Assembly: GCA_949130495.1 (NCBI GenBank)
Contig: OX422221.1
Coordinates: forward strand, 142,819,405-142,883,404
Source: Sambucus nigra
Lineage: Eukaryota; Streptophyta; Magnoliopsida; Dipsacales; Adoxaceae
Reading direction: 5' to 3'
Length of the DNA stretch: 64,000 nucleotides
Position 1 is the first letter of the stretch, and every line of letters starts with the position of its first letter. The notes beneath the pieces are model-generated. The model was given only the letters and a program-made list of their open reading frames with translations. It had not been told where the DNA came from and ran no database searches. Shown piece after piece: positions 35,030 through 46,888 of the stretch. The position numbers and the translations under genes were made by a program.

Positions 35030-36919
35030 TTTAGTTTATGCAATTTATAGTTTCTTTTGTTCTAGTTAATTGTTATAGTTTAACATTCACATCAAAGTCT
35101 TCCCTAAGAGAAGTGTAAGTCTTCTTAATTAAAGCGTTCAATGGTACATAATCATCTGATATTATCCGAAGACTAAGATATATTTGTTGGCAAGACCATA
35201 AACTTTCCTGGAATGCTCACATTAACCAAGGCAAGTGAAAACCACAAAAACATATTTTTTGCACACTTGTATTAGTGTTGAATTATTATTTATTATAGTT
35301 AAGATATGTAGAAGCGAGGATGTAACTGAATATGTTGGTGAAATTGGCTCAACCAACCAACATATTACCACTTTAGAGAAAATATGGTTCAAAAACTCAT
35401 GAGTTGGTACTAATTTCTCACATTCAATATTTAAGTATTCCAACGCCCCAAGAGATGACAATATTCACAATACACGAGTCACCCACAAATGCCTAAGACC
35501 AATTGATTAACCAACTAAACTATTTTTTTATCATATTGGGCACAAAATGAAGAACATTAACACTATGATCACCACAATGACAAGTAGGTTGTCTACACCA
35601 ACTAATGAGGTGGCTAATCATCATGGAAATGCACCACAATTTGGTGTATGCCCAATAAATCAACACAATCCTTATCATACTATCTATCATAGACTTAACA
35701 CTAGTGAAATCAACATTGGAAACAACCTAAGGATAGGAGAATACCCTAATACCACTGGTATAGGTATTAACAACCTAAGGGAAAGTTCAATACCATCTAA
35801 TACCTACCAATAGTTAGGTTATAGTAAACCAATAGGGAGAACATCTCTCCCAAAGGTACAGAGAATAAGAACAACCAAAGTGATACCAATTTAGATTTTC
35901 CAGGTGCTTTGAAGTATGAGAATATTAATAATACTATGTTCGAATAGAAACTCGAGGGGTTGGCTAGCAATATGATATTTGATAACTAAATTCACTAAGT
36001 ATCTTAGCCTCTAGCCTATCAAGCACAACAAAATATTCCTCTACGAGTGCCACCACTATTGGTGCATCCAGCTCCCTTAATATATCAGGCCATTTCTCCA
36101 TAAAATTGGAGATTTCTTAGGGGAGTTGGTAGAATTGATATTGTGGATCTCATTCATGAAATATGTGGGTCAATGGCTTGAGGGTGGAAATCCTAGTTTA
36201 TACGAAGCCATATCTTGAGTGGATAGATAGGATAGAACTCCCAAAAGGTTTTAAATTCCCAACCTTTACCCTATTTTTAGGAGATAAAGTCAATCCACGA
36301 TGGAATACATTGCTAGATTAACTAGTTAATGTGGTGATTCTAGGACATAAAAGTATCTAAGACTGCATTTGTTTTCTAGTTCACTCATTGATGTAGCCTT
36401 ACCTGGTCCATAATTTTTCCATCTAACTTTGTCTAGGCATGACAACAATTGGAAGACAAGTTCCATGCACAATTGTTCCAAACTAAACTAGAAGAATCTA
36501 TGGATGATTTATCTAGATTAAGATAAACCTGATGATAAGTCAACCTCCTTCATAAATAAGTTAAAAATGGGTTGAAACAAATGCATAATAGTCCTACCCG
36601 AGTCTAAATTTGTGAAATTGGCACAAAATGAACTAGAATTTAGACTACGAAAGAAATTTGATGCTGCTGAGTTATGAGATGTGGTAAATTTAATGGCCAA
36701 GGTATTCAGTTGGCCAATCTAGAAGAAGAGCATGAAATAAATACCTCTTCTTTCAATACATATTATAAGGATCCTAACTTCGATATAGATGTTACTAAGA
36801 TTATAAGAATCGAGCCTATAGTGTGTGAATCATTCATTCGAAAGGACATAATAGTAGAGTCTTTTTCTCCTAAAACAAAAGTAATGATAAAAAAATAGTC
36901 ATTTGAAGACCATTCTTAT
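35030..36919 (+). pseudogene. Element C2, segment 1: leader and gag (Ogre/Tat-like)
   Basis: This is the uninterrupted counterpart of C1 segments 1 and 2. It contains the shared leader (ACATTCACATCAAAGTC, TTTCCTGGAATGCTCAC), the CAAGTAGGTTGTC block and a gag core with KPYLEWIDRIELPKGFKFP-like and FTLFLGDKVN-like text, ending near the NFDIDVTKII motif and a KVMIKK stop. Frame changes are common. It stops where the LTR of F begins at 36920, within the gag region that corresponds to 29990-30010 of C1. Confidence 0.75.
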
Positions 36920-37505
36920 TGTGACACCTCTCATATGAATAAGCTCAGCTCACTATCTGAACATGGCTGACATATCTTCTCCTTGGTTAGCTCAGAATTA
37001 CTCCTAGTCAGCTAGGTATCCGACCAAAATAAATTGATGCTATTAGTTTGAATCAACAAGCACATGTGTGGGTCATATATGGGAATATGTATATCCCCCA
37101 TTACATGCAAGTGGGCCAATCACTCCAGCTGATTGTAATTAAACCTTCATTAAATACCCTTAGAATGTAAAAAGGTATAATTACCTGACTTATAAAGGCA
37201 CTCCACTCATCCACCTACTCTCTTTATCCTATAAATATCACACACTCCCACATAATGGGAGACATGGTATCTACATACTTACGAAGATAACTTTGAGAGT
37301 TTATACCCATTTCTATTGATGACTGAATAATAAACCCATGCACAACACGTGTGGATGTAGGCACCATTGACCGAACCATGTTGATCCCCTGTCTCAATCT
37401 TAATATATCTTCTCTTTATTTAATCTAGTCTATATATCTCTTTATCTATTATAGGTATTCATTGGTATTTAACAAGTTAAGACTCATAAATCCACATACC
37501 AATTT
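36920..37505 (+). repeat. 5' LTR of element F
   Basis: It starts TGTGACACCTCTC, has a TATA box at 37229-37237 (CTATAAATATC) and a terminal block CACGTGTGGATGTAGGCACC...GAACCATGTTG, the normal order of a short Tat-type LTR. The exact 3' end is uncertain by some 20 bp because no second copy is present. Confidence 0.65.
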
Positions 37506-37520
37506 TAGATGATAATAGAT

Positions 37521-37538
37521 TGGCACCATCTATAGGAA
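37521..37538 (+). other. Primer-binding site of element F
   Basis: TGGCACCATCTATAGGAA is a mutated form of the TGGCGCCGTCTGTGGGAA site common in Tat-type elements. Each difference is a C-to-T or G-to-A change. Confidence 0.75.
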
Positions 37539-38217
37539 CACGATAAGAAATTTATTGTTTCCTACCATTTTCTATCCTCAAAACCTTGATCCGAATGTAT
37601 TCAAATACTTTCGTTTTCCCTAAATATGAAGGATAATCCAGAGAGTATCCATATAAATGAAATGATTTGACCTTCAACCCCTATTGGAATGGGGATATAT
37701 GAGGAATTCTGACGATCTTAGCACAAAGGTTAAGAGGCAATAAAAGAAAGTGTTAAGAAGTTGACTGAGACAATTAATATTGGATATGGCAAACCTTGAG
37801 GATAAATTTTTCCCAATAATAAGCGAGCGTCCAGGAAGAAGTGTATAAATGCCACCTCTAGCTCTTTATAGAGGATGATGATATACCTATCGGACTCGGG
37901 CATTATGGAGATCAAGGAGACTGAGTGAAGGCTCATAAGAAGAGAGGAGCCGATACAAGTACTCTCTGGATCTCAAAATGATAGGTTATATCATTAAGGA
38001 GCTACCTTATCTCTCAAAATAACTAGTTTTGATAATGATCAAACCTATTCCGAAGAGGGTTAAGTAGAGGATTTACATCTGATTTCCTAGGCCCACGAGC
38101 AATGAGAAGGTGCTATAATATAGATCTCAATAAATCTAAATATCACAGAGAATACTCAATAAGGTCTTATACCAGACGGATAGAGTGTTCGGCCAAACCC
38201 CAGGCTATTGCATGTAG
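37539..38217 (+). pseudogene. Element F: gag start, decayed
   Basis: Position between primer-binding site and hAT insertion implies gag N-terminus. No motif is clear enough to name; short open stretches alternate with stops. The frame resumes recognisably after the hAT element. Confidence 0.4.
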
Positions 38218-38225
38218 GTCAGCAC

Positions 38226-39604
38226 TAGGGGTACAATCGGTACTGGTTTTTACCGTACCGTATCGTTTGGTTCCAGAAAAAATGGTTTTGGTTTCATATT
38301 ATGAAATACCAAAAATCAATTTTACCAAAACCAAAAATACCGTAAAAAATTTGGTTGGTTTTGGTTTTTAGATACAAAAAAATGATTTACCGAATTTACC
38401 GTACCAATATCGTACCAAAATAGCGTATCAAACTTTTTGTGCAGTGTCAAATTATTTTGCGTATCATACTACTTCTATTTATTTTATTTCTTATGAGTGA
38501 GTTTTTATATTCTCTTTGAATTTAAATTTATTTATTTGAGTATTTGGTTTAAGTGTTAAATAATCATGTTAATTAAATATATATTTTGTTTAATTAATCA
38601 AACATTTAACACAAAATGAATTAGGCAACATTTTGTTAAAATAAAAAAACCGTTTGTTTTGTTGGCTATACTTTCGTTTTGCCCTTATTTCATTTGGGCT
38701 TTATATTGTGGTTTGTGTAGAGATCGTTTTTTAGGGTTTCCATTTCATTTTTTTTACCTCTTTCTCTCTCAAAAAGTGTGGCCGTCATTTTTGTTTGAGG
38801 TCTCTCTCTCTCATTTTTTTTCTTCAACCTTGGGTTGATTTTGAGAAATAATTTTTTGGGGACTTTTATTTGAGAACACCATTTTTTTGTTTTGAGATTT
38901 GGCTTTCTATTTGGTGTGGTTACTTCGTTTTGAGATCGAGTTTCCGGTGATAATTTTTTTGGTGCCAGCTGTATTCGGATCTGAGTTCCCTCCTTGTTTT
39001 CCGGTGATCTTTTTTCCTGACAAGTTGGCTTTTCCGGCGAAGGTTTGTTTTTCATATGTTGGAGGTGAGGATGATTTTGACTTTCTGGCGAACATTTTTT
39101 GAGGTAACAGCTCCCTTAATTTTTGAGGCTCATCATCTTGGCTCACTCTCCTCAGGCACCAGCTCCCTCATCTCGTCTCACTCTCCTCCGGCTCCGACAA
39201 AATCAAATCGGTTAGTTTGGTCTCGTATCTGTTTAATTCTATTATACCAAATGCTAGAAATTGTACCTGTTTGTATATGTTTCTAATTGTTCCAAACAAC
39301 TAGAAATGCTAGAAATTGTAACAGCTAGAAATGGGTATATCGAAATATACACCAGATTTATCGAATGCATAAATTGATTTGAAATTCTAGTATTTACTGG
39401 GAAAAAACCGAATTGAAACCAAAATTACCGAAACTAAAAAAACCCAAAAATACCGAAAAAACTGAAAAACCGGTCGGTTTGGTTTTGTTTTTTGTTTTGA
39501 TGTACCGGTCGGTAAATTGGTACGATACGATTTTACCATATAGAATGTGGTTTTGGTATTGGTAAGGGGTCGTTACCGACCATACCGTACCGGTTTCACC
39601 CCTA
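38226..39604. mobile_element. Non-autonomous hAT-type element
   Basis: The 1379-bp element begins TAGGGGTACAATCGGTAC and ends GTACCGGTTTCACCCCTA, giving imperfect terminal inverted repeats typical of hAT. It is flanked by 8-bp duplications, GTCAGCAC (38218-38225) and GTTAGCAC (39605-39612), with one mismatch. The outer 200 bp on each side are full of ACCGTACCG/CGGTACGGT and GGTTTTGG/CCAAAACC motifs, likely transposase-binding subterminal repeats. No transposase frame is present. The centre (about 38690-39300) has a different base composition. Confidence 0.87.
38690..39300. other. Unique core of the hAT element, unknown origin
   Basis: This core is flanked by the subterminal repeats. One strand is pyrimidine-rich (CTCTTTCTCTCTC, TCTCTCTCTCATT), then comes a CCGGTGA/CCGGCGA-containing stretch with open frames on both strands (38899-39102 +, 39055-38690 -). 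It looks like a plant 5' untranslated region plus a short coding start, as when a hAT element captures a piece of a host gene, but I cannot name a source. Confidence 0.35.
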
Positions 39605-39612
39605 GTTAGCAC

Positions 39613-40907
39613 ACACCGAACATACATTTAGGAAAAAGAGTTCGGTAGATAGTCATGGTCGACCAGATATATCCATGGCCAAGCAAGACGACCAACCCTA
39701 GAATGGGTCAATCCAGTGCTTAGAGGATCGACTAGGGGCAATATCTATGTAAAAGTATCCTATGCAAAAAGGATTTATTAAAGGATCCCCATTTACCCTA
39801 TTATTTGTGAACTATACCACACTAGCCAAGTTTAAACCACCAGTAGTAACACCGAAGTACAACAATAACACTATTCTGGTGCTATGCATCGAGCAATACT
39901 AAGCGGCCAATGATATTTATTTTATCCCAAATGAGAGGCGCTGCAGAGCATTCTCAAGTACAATCATTGGATTACTAAAAATTTTGAGTTTCTAATAACT
40001 GTCTGATCTCTTTATCATAAGCGTTTTCTTTGGTATTAGTTTTAGAAAGAGAGTAACCTATTTATTGAATGTACGACAGAAGGTCGACGAGACAACGTGG
40101 GAGTTCATAACTTGTTTAATAATGAGAAGCTAGATATAATTAATTACGATGATAAGACAACCATCACAACACTAATAAGTGATTTATTACCTGGAAAACT
40201 ATACTGGCCATTATCCAAGGAGCCACCCAAGACGATGACATATTTTTTTATCCAAACTCGGAAAGATTATGAACACTGAAGAAGCTATGATTGCCGCAAG
40301 GTTATCAACTCCAAAGCCAATAAAAATAGGAGATCAGAGAAGAAAGAGAATAAAAATTAGAAGATTGAGAAACCAAAGAGGTTGATGAGTATACTCCGTT
40401 GACGATAGGCATCCACCACATCTTGGAGGAAATTCACGAGAGGAAAGACCTAAAATGACCCGATAAATTAATAGCGCCATCGAATAGAAGAGATAGGAGC
40501 AAATACTATGAGTTCCATACGGATCACAACTATAACACTGATAATTGCATAGGCATAAAGAATAAGATTGAGAACTTGATTAGGCGGGGAAATATGTAAA
40601 AATTTGTGGATAGAGGAGGCCGAACTGATTAGAGTGATGAGCAGAGTACCTAAAAGTGATTAGAGTCCTCTAACAGGAAAGTTGATGAAAAGAAAAGGGA
40701 AAGGGATAGCGATTCAGAGGATAATCTAGAACTTACCCAAAAGGCCCAAGGAGCCTGCCTGTACATGAGGTAGAAATGAGATTTTTTGGACGTAACTTCA
40801 TTACAAATGGAGATGTTGGAGGAGGCAATGAGTTTATCTAGAGGAAAGCCTATCTCAATGAGGCAAAGACCTATGCTCATATCAAATAGATCAACTTAAC
40901 GTGCACC
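39613..40907 (+). pseudogene. Element F: gag, C-terminal part
   Basis: The frame from 40097 shows VHNLFNNEKLDIINYDDKTT, LISDLLPGKLYWPLSKEPPKT, and farther on YTPLTIGIHHILEEI, KYYEFHTDHNYNTDNC and LIRRGNM. In Tat-type Gag this last block is the zinc-binding CxxHxHxxxxC-like segment. Here the first Cys position (normally KYCRFH) is Tyr, so the site is broken. Stops separate the pieces. Confidence 0.72.
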
Positions 40908-41330
40908 ATGGGCACTCGTCCTAGGAAGGTAAACAAAGAACGCCTTATAGTCGACTTCTCCAAAAATATCCGGTTTGGTGTGTTATATCCACATGAGGAT
41001 CCACTAGTCATTTATATGATGGTACATGAAAGAAATATGGAAAGAATCTTGGTCAATAATGGTAGTTTCACTGATGTTTTATTTTTCAACTACTTCAAGA
41101 TGTGAGATTGATGGACAACATGCTTGAAGCTTACCACTGACCACTTATTGGATTCTCAAGAGAAAAAAGTATATCCTTTGGGCACAATTGAGATAGAAGT
41201 TGTGATATGCACGTGGCCTACTTGCAGAACAGACAAGATTCATTTCTCCATCCTAGATAAAAACCTCCAGTAGACATATAACCTTATCTTTCGCAGTGTA
41301 ATGCTAAAGAAATTCAAAGCAGTTTCCTCC
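40908..41330 (+). pseudogene. Element F: protease
   Basis: The frame has the Tat-lineage approach (IVDFSKNIRFGVLYPHEDPLV) and an active-site motif reading LVNNGSFTDVLF, where the family normally has VDNGSSADILF. The catalytic Asp codon at 41055-41057 is AAT (Asn), so cleavage would be impossible. The second half (YPLGTIEIEVVI) follows after a stop at about 41103. Confidence 0.75.
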
Positions 41331-42530
41331 GTTATACACTAATGCATGAAGTTCTCCACTCATTATGGGGTCGATGTAGTGAAAGAAAGTTAGGTGTAAG
41401 TCGATGAGTGTTATTATACCTCGATCGACCAGGAGGAATAGAATAAACTAATCACGACCAACCAAATTGAAATGTCGGATCCCCATGATGAGGAAAAATT
41501 TGTTATAGGGTAGGTCGTAGAAGATATATAATTAATTATCTTAGACGATGAACACCCAGAGAGGACAACTTAGTTCAGATCATCAATGGATCCTATCCTC
41601 AAGAAAGAATTGGTTGACTATCTTAGACGATGGAGGAACGCGTTCGCTTGGAGTTATGAGGGCATGTTTGGGATTGATCCACAATTCATCTATCATGAGC
41701 TAAACATAGTCAAAGATGCCATGTCGATCAAATATAAATACCTTGTCTTCGGTTAGGATAAGAACATGGGTTTACAAGAAGAAGTCGAAAAGCTACAAAA
41801 AGAGAGCTTCATTAAAGACGTCAAGTATCCAGAGTGGCTTTACAATATAGGATGGTTAAGAAAAATAATAAGTGGAATATGTGTGTTGAGTTAAATGACT
41901 TGAACAAAGCATGCTCAAAGGACCAATATCCCTTGCCTAGGATTGATCAATTTGTCGGTGATACTTCGGGACATGAGCTACTTAGTTTTATGGACGCATA
42001 CTCCAGGTATAACCAGATTAAGATGAAAGAAAAATATTGGGAAAAGACTTAATTTATAACAAGTCGAGGTACCTACTATTATAATGTTATGCCCTTTAGA
42101 CCAAAAACATTAAAGCAACATACTAGAAAATAGTAAACAAAGTGTTCGAAGAACATATTGACAAAAACATGAAGGTGTATGTTGATGACATGCTGACCAA
42201 GATCGAAACGATAGTGAGCATATCAAACATATGTGGTAGACATTCAACCAGCTAAAAAAGCACAAAATGAAGCTCAACCTAATAAAATATATCTTTAGAT
42301 TATGAGAAGGAATTTTCTTAGGATTCATAGTAAATCAAAGAGGCATTGAGACCAACCCAGATAAAATTCAGGCAGTAATCAACATGAAGTCTCCGACGAA
42401 CAAAATGGAAGTGCAAAGTTTAACATGGCACGTGACTACATTGAATCGATTTATTTTGTGAGCTACCAATAAGTTCCTACCCTTGTTTAAAGTATTACAA
42501 AGGACATTTGGATGAAATGAAAACTGTTAG
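41331..42530 (+). pseudogene. Element F: reverse transcriptase
   Basis: Blocks [68 protein letters not shown] and the catalytic YVDD box (42178-42189, VYVDDMLTK) identify it. IFLGFIVNQRGIETNPDKI marks the connection. YVDD is intact, but stops (42050-42052) and shifts break the frame. Confidence 0.8.
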
Positions 42531-43681
42531 GCTGTATTCTTGGAGTTGAAGAAATATCTGGGATCTCCACCTCTGCTTTCAAAACCTATCATGAGGGAGA
42601 AACTTTACCTATACTTAGTCGTATTCGAATCAGCAGTCAACTCGACATTGGTCCAGTAAGAAAACAGAATACAAAAACTAGTTTAGTACACTATTAAAGC
42701 ATACCGAGAAGTGGAGATCCGATATCCAAGGCTAGACGAATTAGCAATGGCCCTAATTGAGGCTTCTCGAAGGATGAAGTCATATTTTCAGGACCATACT
42801 ATTGTTATTTGTACATACCTACCTCTATGCTAAATCATTCATAAAGCTAAGAAATTGGGCAAACTAATTGCATAGGCTATTGAACTAGGATAATATAACA
42901 TCCAATATTAACTAAAAATGACTATTAAGGGCCAAACAGTGGCAAATTTAATAGCTAAATTCACCTACGAAAAAAACCAGCTGAGTAAACTTTTGAGGAA
43001 GAGAGCCCAACCCCAAAGAAAATTGAGAAGACTTCTTTAAAAGAAAACTCATCAATTCAACCAAACAAGTAGACTCCTATGGGAGATAGATCTATCATTA
43101 ATCTAGCCGATCAGAATACTGATGTAATGGAGTGGTCGATCAAATAAGCAGAAATTTCTCACGATTTAGAGAAAATAAGGGAGCTATTTAAATATGGTCA
43201 GTTGGTTTACAAAATTTTTACAGACGATATACTTGTCTGGCAGATGATTGTAGATGGATCATACTTTCTTAGATCAACAAAGAAAGATTAATAATCACTA
43301 CACTGGATAACATTAATGTGGAATATGCCCTCAGATTCTAATGTGAAACCTTAAACAACGAAGATGATTATGAAGTGCTTATAGAAGGTTTTAGTCTGTT
43401 ATCATCCCTTGGCACCGAGAAAATACTGGAACATAGTGATACTTAATAGTTAATTCGTTGTTGGGAATCTATAAAGCAAGGGAAGAGTCCATGATGAAAT
43501 ACCAAGGCAAAGCCAACATTTATTAAAAAAATTCCCAGTTGTTCGAATCGTGAGTATCTAAAGGGAAAAGAACACCTGAGCATATGCACTTTCTCGATTG
43601 GCATCGACGATAATGATAAAACTACGGAGGAAAGTGCTGATAGAAATCCTCACGCACAGAAGCACCATTGAGAATGTTGCG
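42531..43681 (+). pseudogene. Element F: RNase H and second RNase H
   Basis: The first domain shows FLELKKYLGSPPLLSKP, KLYLYLVVFESAVNS, AYREVEIRYPRLDELAMAL and SYFQDHTIVI. The second begins at IVDGSYF near 43248 and continues with NSDS-like, FVVGNL and AYALSRLASTI, ending LIEILTHRSTIENVA. The second domain corresponds to the archaeal-type RNase H of the Tat lineage; both are interrupted by stops. Confidence 0.72.
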
Positions 43682-44688
43682 TGATGTCAATTATCAATTT
43701 AATTAGCTAATTTACAAATTTAAATTATTTAATTAGAGTCAATCTTTGATCCAAATAAATTAAACCCTAATCATGCATCTATGTGATATAAATCGAATAT
43801 GCAAATTCAAACAATCACAAATCTCTAGGTTCAGGAAAAAAAACCTATAGGGTAAAACCTTTATTTCACTATATAATGTAAATTGCAACTGAAAAATATA
43901 ATGAAATCTACAACGAATTTACCACATCACACCCATATAGACCACAACCTAGTATCGAGTAAATATCCCCTCGAGAACCTCAATGACCGTAGTTGTTAGA
44001 AAGCAGGTACCGTAAAAACCACCAATCCAGCAGTAGAGATGGCACTCCATAAAGAGAAACTTCAATAGAATTGATTTGGGTTCAATAAATTATTCACAAA
44101 AGGATTGGGATGTTTTGGTGAAACAAAAACAAAGTTTTTATCCCTAAAAGATGAAGACTATAGGTCTGGGAAGTTTTCGTGTATCAAAAGTCTTAATGAA
44201 AAATGTCTTCAAAATATGTATTTATAGTTGATAAAAAATCTTGAGGAGATGCAAATCGTTCGAATGACATGTCTATATTGTTTGAATGACATATAATATC
44301 GTTACTAACGACATTACAAATGACCTTTAAAAAACCAAAACAGTAGAGGTTCGTTTGAAGAAAACAAGTAATGACCCTTCGAATGACTCTTCAAATGACA
44401 TTGCCTGTTATTAGAAGCTGTTATTTGAATGACTTCTCAATGTCGTTTAAATGACATTGCTATGTCATTTGAACGGCATAAGAGACAGACATTATTTTTA
44501 AAATGCTCCCTATAGGTCTTGAAAAATTATTTTGACTTAGAAAAAATGCCTTATTTTGTTTTAAAACAGTTTTGAAAAGTATCCCAATATTAATGTAAAG
44601 CAATTATGAAACTTAAACACATTCTACATGAAATTATACCTCATGTCCCGCATATGTTGAAGATACTTGAAATTAGGATCCATCTTCA
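43682..44688 (-). repeat. LTR-like block H (solo LTR?)
   Basis: On the minus strand it can be read as an LTR: possible start TGAAGATGGATCC at 44688, an array of near-palindromic CATTCGAATG/ATGTCATTTG motifs (44245-44475), a TATA box (CAACTATAAATACAT, about 44217-44232), a leader with GGTTTTACCCTATAGG and a TTGACATCA end at 43682. The flanks do not match (TTGCG against ATAAT), and the two sides belong to different elements (F left, C2 right), so a deletion must have removed one edge. Family is not certain. Confidence 0.45.
44245..44475. repeat. Array of GAATGACAT / ATGTCATTYGAA motifs
   Basis: About ten related 10-14-bp motifs in both orientations (TTCGAATGAC, TTTGAATGACAT, TCAAATGACATTG, ATTTGAATGAC, GTCATTTGAACG) are packed into 230 bp. 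They stand directly upstream of the TATA box of H on the minus strand. Confidence 0.75.
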
Positions 44689-45310
44689 ATAATGTATGAA
44701 CTTGAGCTTCCCTCGAAGGTTGTAGAAATACACGACATATTCTAAATTGTTTTTAGTTAAAGAGGTAGAATTGTAGAAAAGGTGGAAGGTGGTCTATTTG
44801 CCTTTTCACAGTAGCTCTAGTTGTGTAGAGGTAAGGCTTTTCCAAGAGAATGTGGGACCAATGAAAGGAAATTCTTTGGTTCTAGAAGAAGTAGAGGGAT
44901 AGGTCTTTGATAAGGATTGGAATGAGTTAGGTTTTGGTCTGATAGGGCCAACTGAAGAAAATAAAATGGTTATTTAATGGATAGTACATCCATTAATATT
45001 AACCGGGTCAACGAAATTTTGGTCAGGTATTATATAAGTTCAGAGATTTGAAGTTGAGCACAAATTTGGACTTCATAACTTCACTTGTCACGCGAGTGGT
45101 TGTAGGGATGGATTAATCACCGACCACTATATAATCAGGAATGATGACCTTAGGAATAATAATATATTTTTTTACTGAAGTAACAGTCAGCTCATACCCA
45201 AGAAAAATATGGGCCTCTCTTTAATGAGGACGAATGTCGACCAAAGTTCACCTTTTCCAAATGAGATGATGATCTCTCAAGTTGACTTAATAATCTTTTG
45301 GCTTACGATT
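44689..45310 (+). pseudogene. Element C2, segment 2: protease/linker remnant
   Basis: The order LPFHSSSS, LFQENVGPMKG and GFGLIGPTEENKMV parallels C1 at 31720-31920 (LPFHRILIV..., LGIIGRVKENKIVE), and FEVEHKFGL matches the C1 stretch near 32000. It places the continuation of C2 on the far side of F and H. About 1.5 kb of C2 between gag and this point is missing, and no reverse transcriptase follows. Confidence 0.55.
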
Positions 45311-46189
45311 TAAGAAGCGATATGCACAAAAGGTGAAATCAATCAGTAATAAAATAAAAAATAACAGTGTTATAGAAATTATGGGCGACCTACCATGCCT
45401 TCTTTCGATTGAAGGAACTTAGAGTCCATCGTGATTTTTACTGTACAAATACCTAGAAAACATGAGGATATTCCTTTTGGTATCCTTTTACGATCCGATT
45501 AAGTATGTAACTAGGTAACAAAACTTATCACTGGCCTGGAAATGGTAGATGTGAGTCCTTGGGGAACACCTCATGTTGTAATAATACTTAATTTCATTGA
45601 GACCAATGTTGGTCCCACAAATCTAATTTACGGATATTTTACTCATCACTATCCGGTAAAAACTACCATTAACCTATTAGAAGTATTCCATAGTATCAGA
45701 GTACCTCCACTAGTAATGGGCAGAGGGAAAAGATAACCCCCCTCCAATATCCCCACTGTAATGAAAGCGACTTCACCATGAGAAGATCAAAGACATATTT
45801 ATCTTCTCGTGAAGTCCCAATAAATACATCATTGAAAATTAAATGCTTATCACGAAATTCATCAATGTTCCTTATGGGAAAAACTCCATATTTCCTCCCA
45901 CTTCTAAACATGGCGAAGATATAAAGAAGAATAAGATGATAAAAGAAAGAGGTTGGAACTCCATTATGGAGGAACTCTAGAGAGATATAGGGGTGACAAT
46001 TGGAAATATCTTACGTGGATGAAAAATGACAAAAGTTTAAAGTTTTTGAATTTTTATACCTTCTACCAACAATGTCAGATCAACCGGTATCCAGTCCTTG
46101 GGTCAGAAGTCTGCCCTAATGATAGTGAAATGCAAGCATCCACACGCCATGATTATTCAGAAATCCTACTGATGGTTCATGATGTTCAA
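45311..46189. other. Unassigned stretch
   Basis: No gene is recognised. Two plus-strand open blocks (45542-45736 and 45953-46216, 64 and 87 codons) have no motif that I know. They may be old polyprotein pieces because both neighbours are retroelements. Confidence 0.3.
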
Positions 46190-46814
46190 GAAGTGGGAAG
46201 CGTACGTAACAAGTAATCATCACTACCCACTTCCAGAAGTGGGCACGCATGAAGATAGGAATGATGGTCGAAAAACCCAAACTGGCACATGTCCATACAC
46301 TAATAAAAGACTAGGCTCGTCAACATATTGTTCGAAAACCCTAGTTTTAGGGGAAATTGAAGGCAATATAGTTGAATTAGTGCCTCGTGGATGTCACGTG
46401 GCACTAAGGGGCAATTGAAGGCAATATTGTTAGGCAACCCTACGTATAAATCTAGAAAGATCATGTAGACGATGTTGATGACCAGACCTAATAAGAATCT
46501 ATGACTTGTAAGTATGATTAACATAAAGAGACATAGAAGGATATAACCATTATACTTATAAATAAGGGCGACCTCACCCAATTTGAGGGTATTGACTTTA
46601 AATCTTGCACATGACGACTTGGACTCTCAGCGAACAATCCTAGCACTCCAATCGTCCTTTGTTATTCTAGAAAAATAAACTAATCTCCTTCCCTTACCCC
46701 GTGGACATAGGAGGTATGATCTACTCAACCACGAACATCTCATATTCTTTGTATTTGTTTCATTCGTATTAGTTTCTAGGGCTAAATAATAATATTTCTT
46801 TTATTGTAGGTTTC
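46190..46814 (+). repeat. LTR-like 3' end, family unknown
   Basis: A TATA box (ACTTATAAATAAGGG, from about 46553) is followed by GGACTCTCAGCGAACAATCC and a terminal ACCCCGTGGACATAGGAGG...CAACCACGAAC block near 46700-46740. This is the arrangement of a short Tat- or Copia-type LTR. A GGCAATTGAAGGCAATAT motif is partly duplicated at 46354-46372 and 46410-46432. No partner LTR was found. Confidence 0.4.
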
Positions 46815-46888
46815 TGTAATACCCCGTACTTTTAGTGATATTTAATTATGGGATTAATTAAATGAAATGTGAATTAATTGAGAATTAA

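Larger units (their letters stand above)
36920..43681 (+). mobile_element. Element F: Tat-like Ty3/gypsy with two RNase H domains, 3' end missing
   Basis: F begins with an LTR (36920 to about 37505), followed by a primer-binding site, gag, protease, reverse transcriptase, RNase H and a second, archaeal-type RNase H. The double RNase H is a known mark of the Tat lineage. F interrupts the gag of C2, which resumes as protease/linker remnant near 44700. No integrase or 3' LTR is seen before block H at 43682. A hAT element is inserted in its gag. Many stops and shifts make F inactive. Confidence 0.8.
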
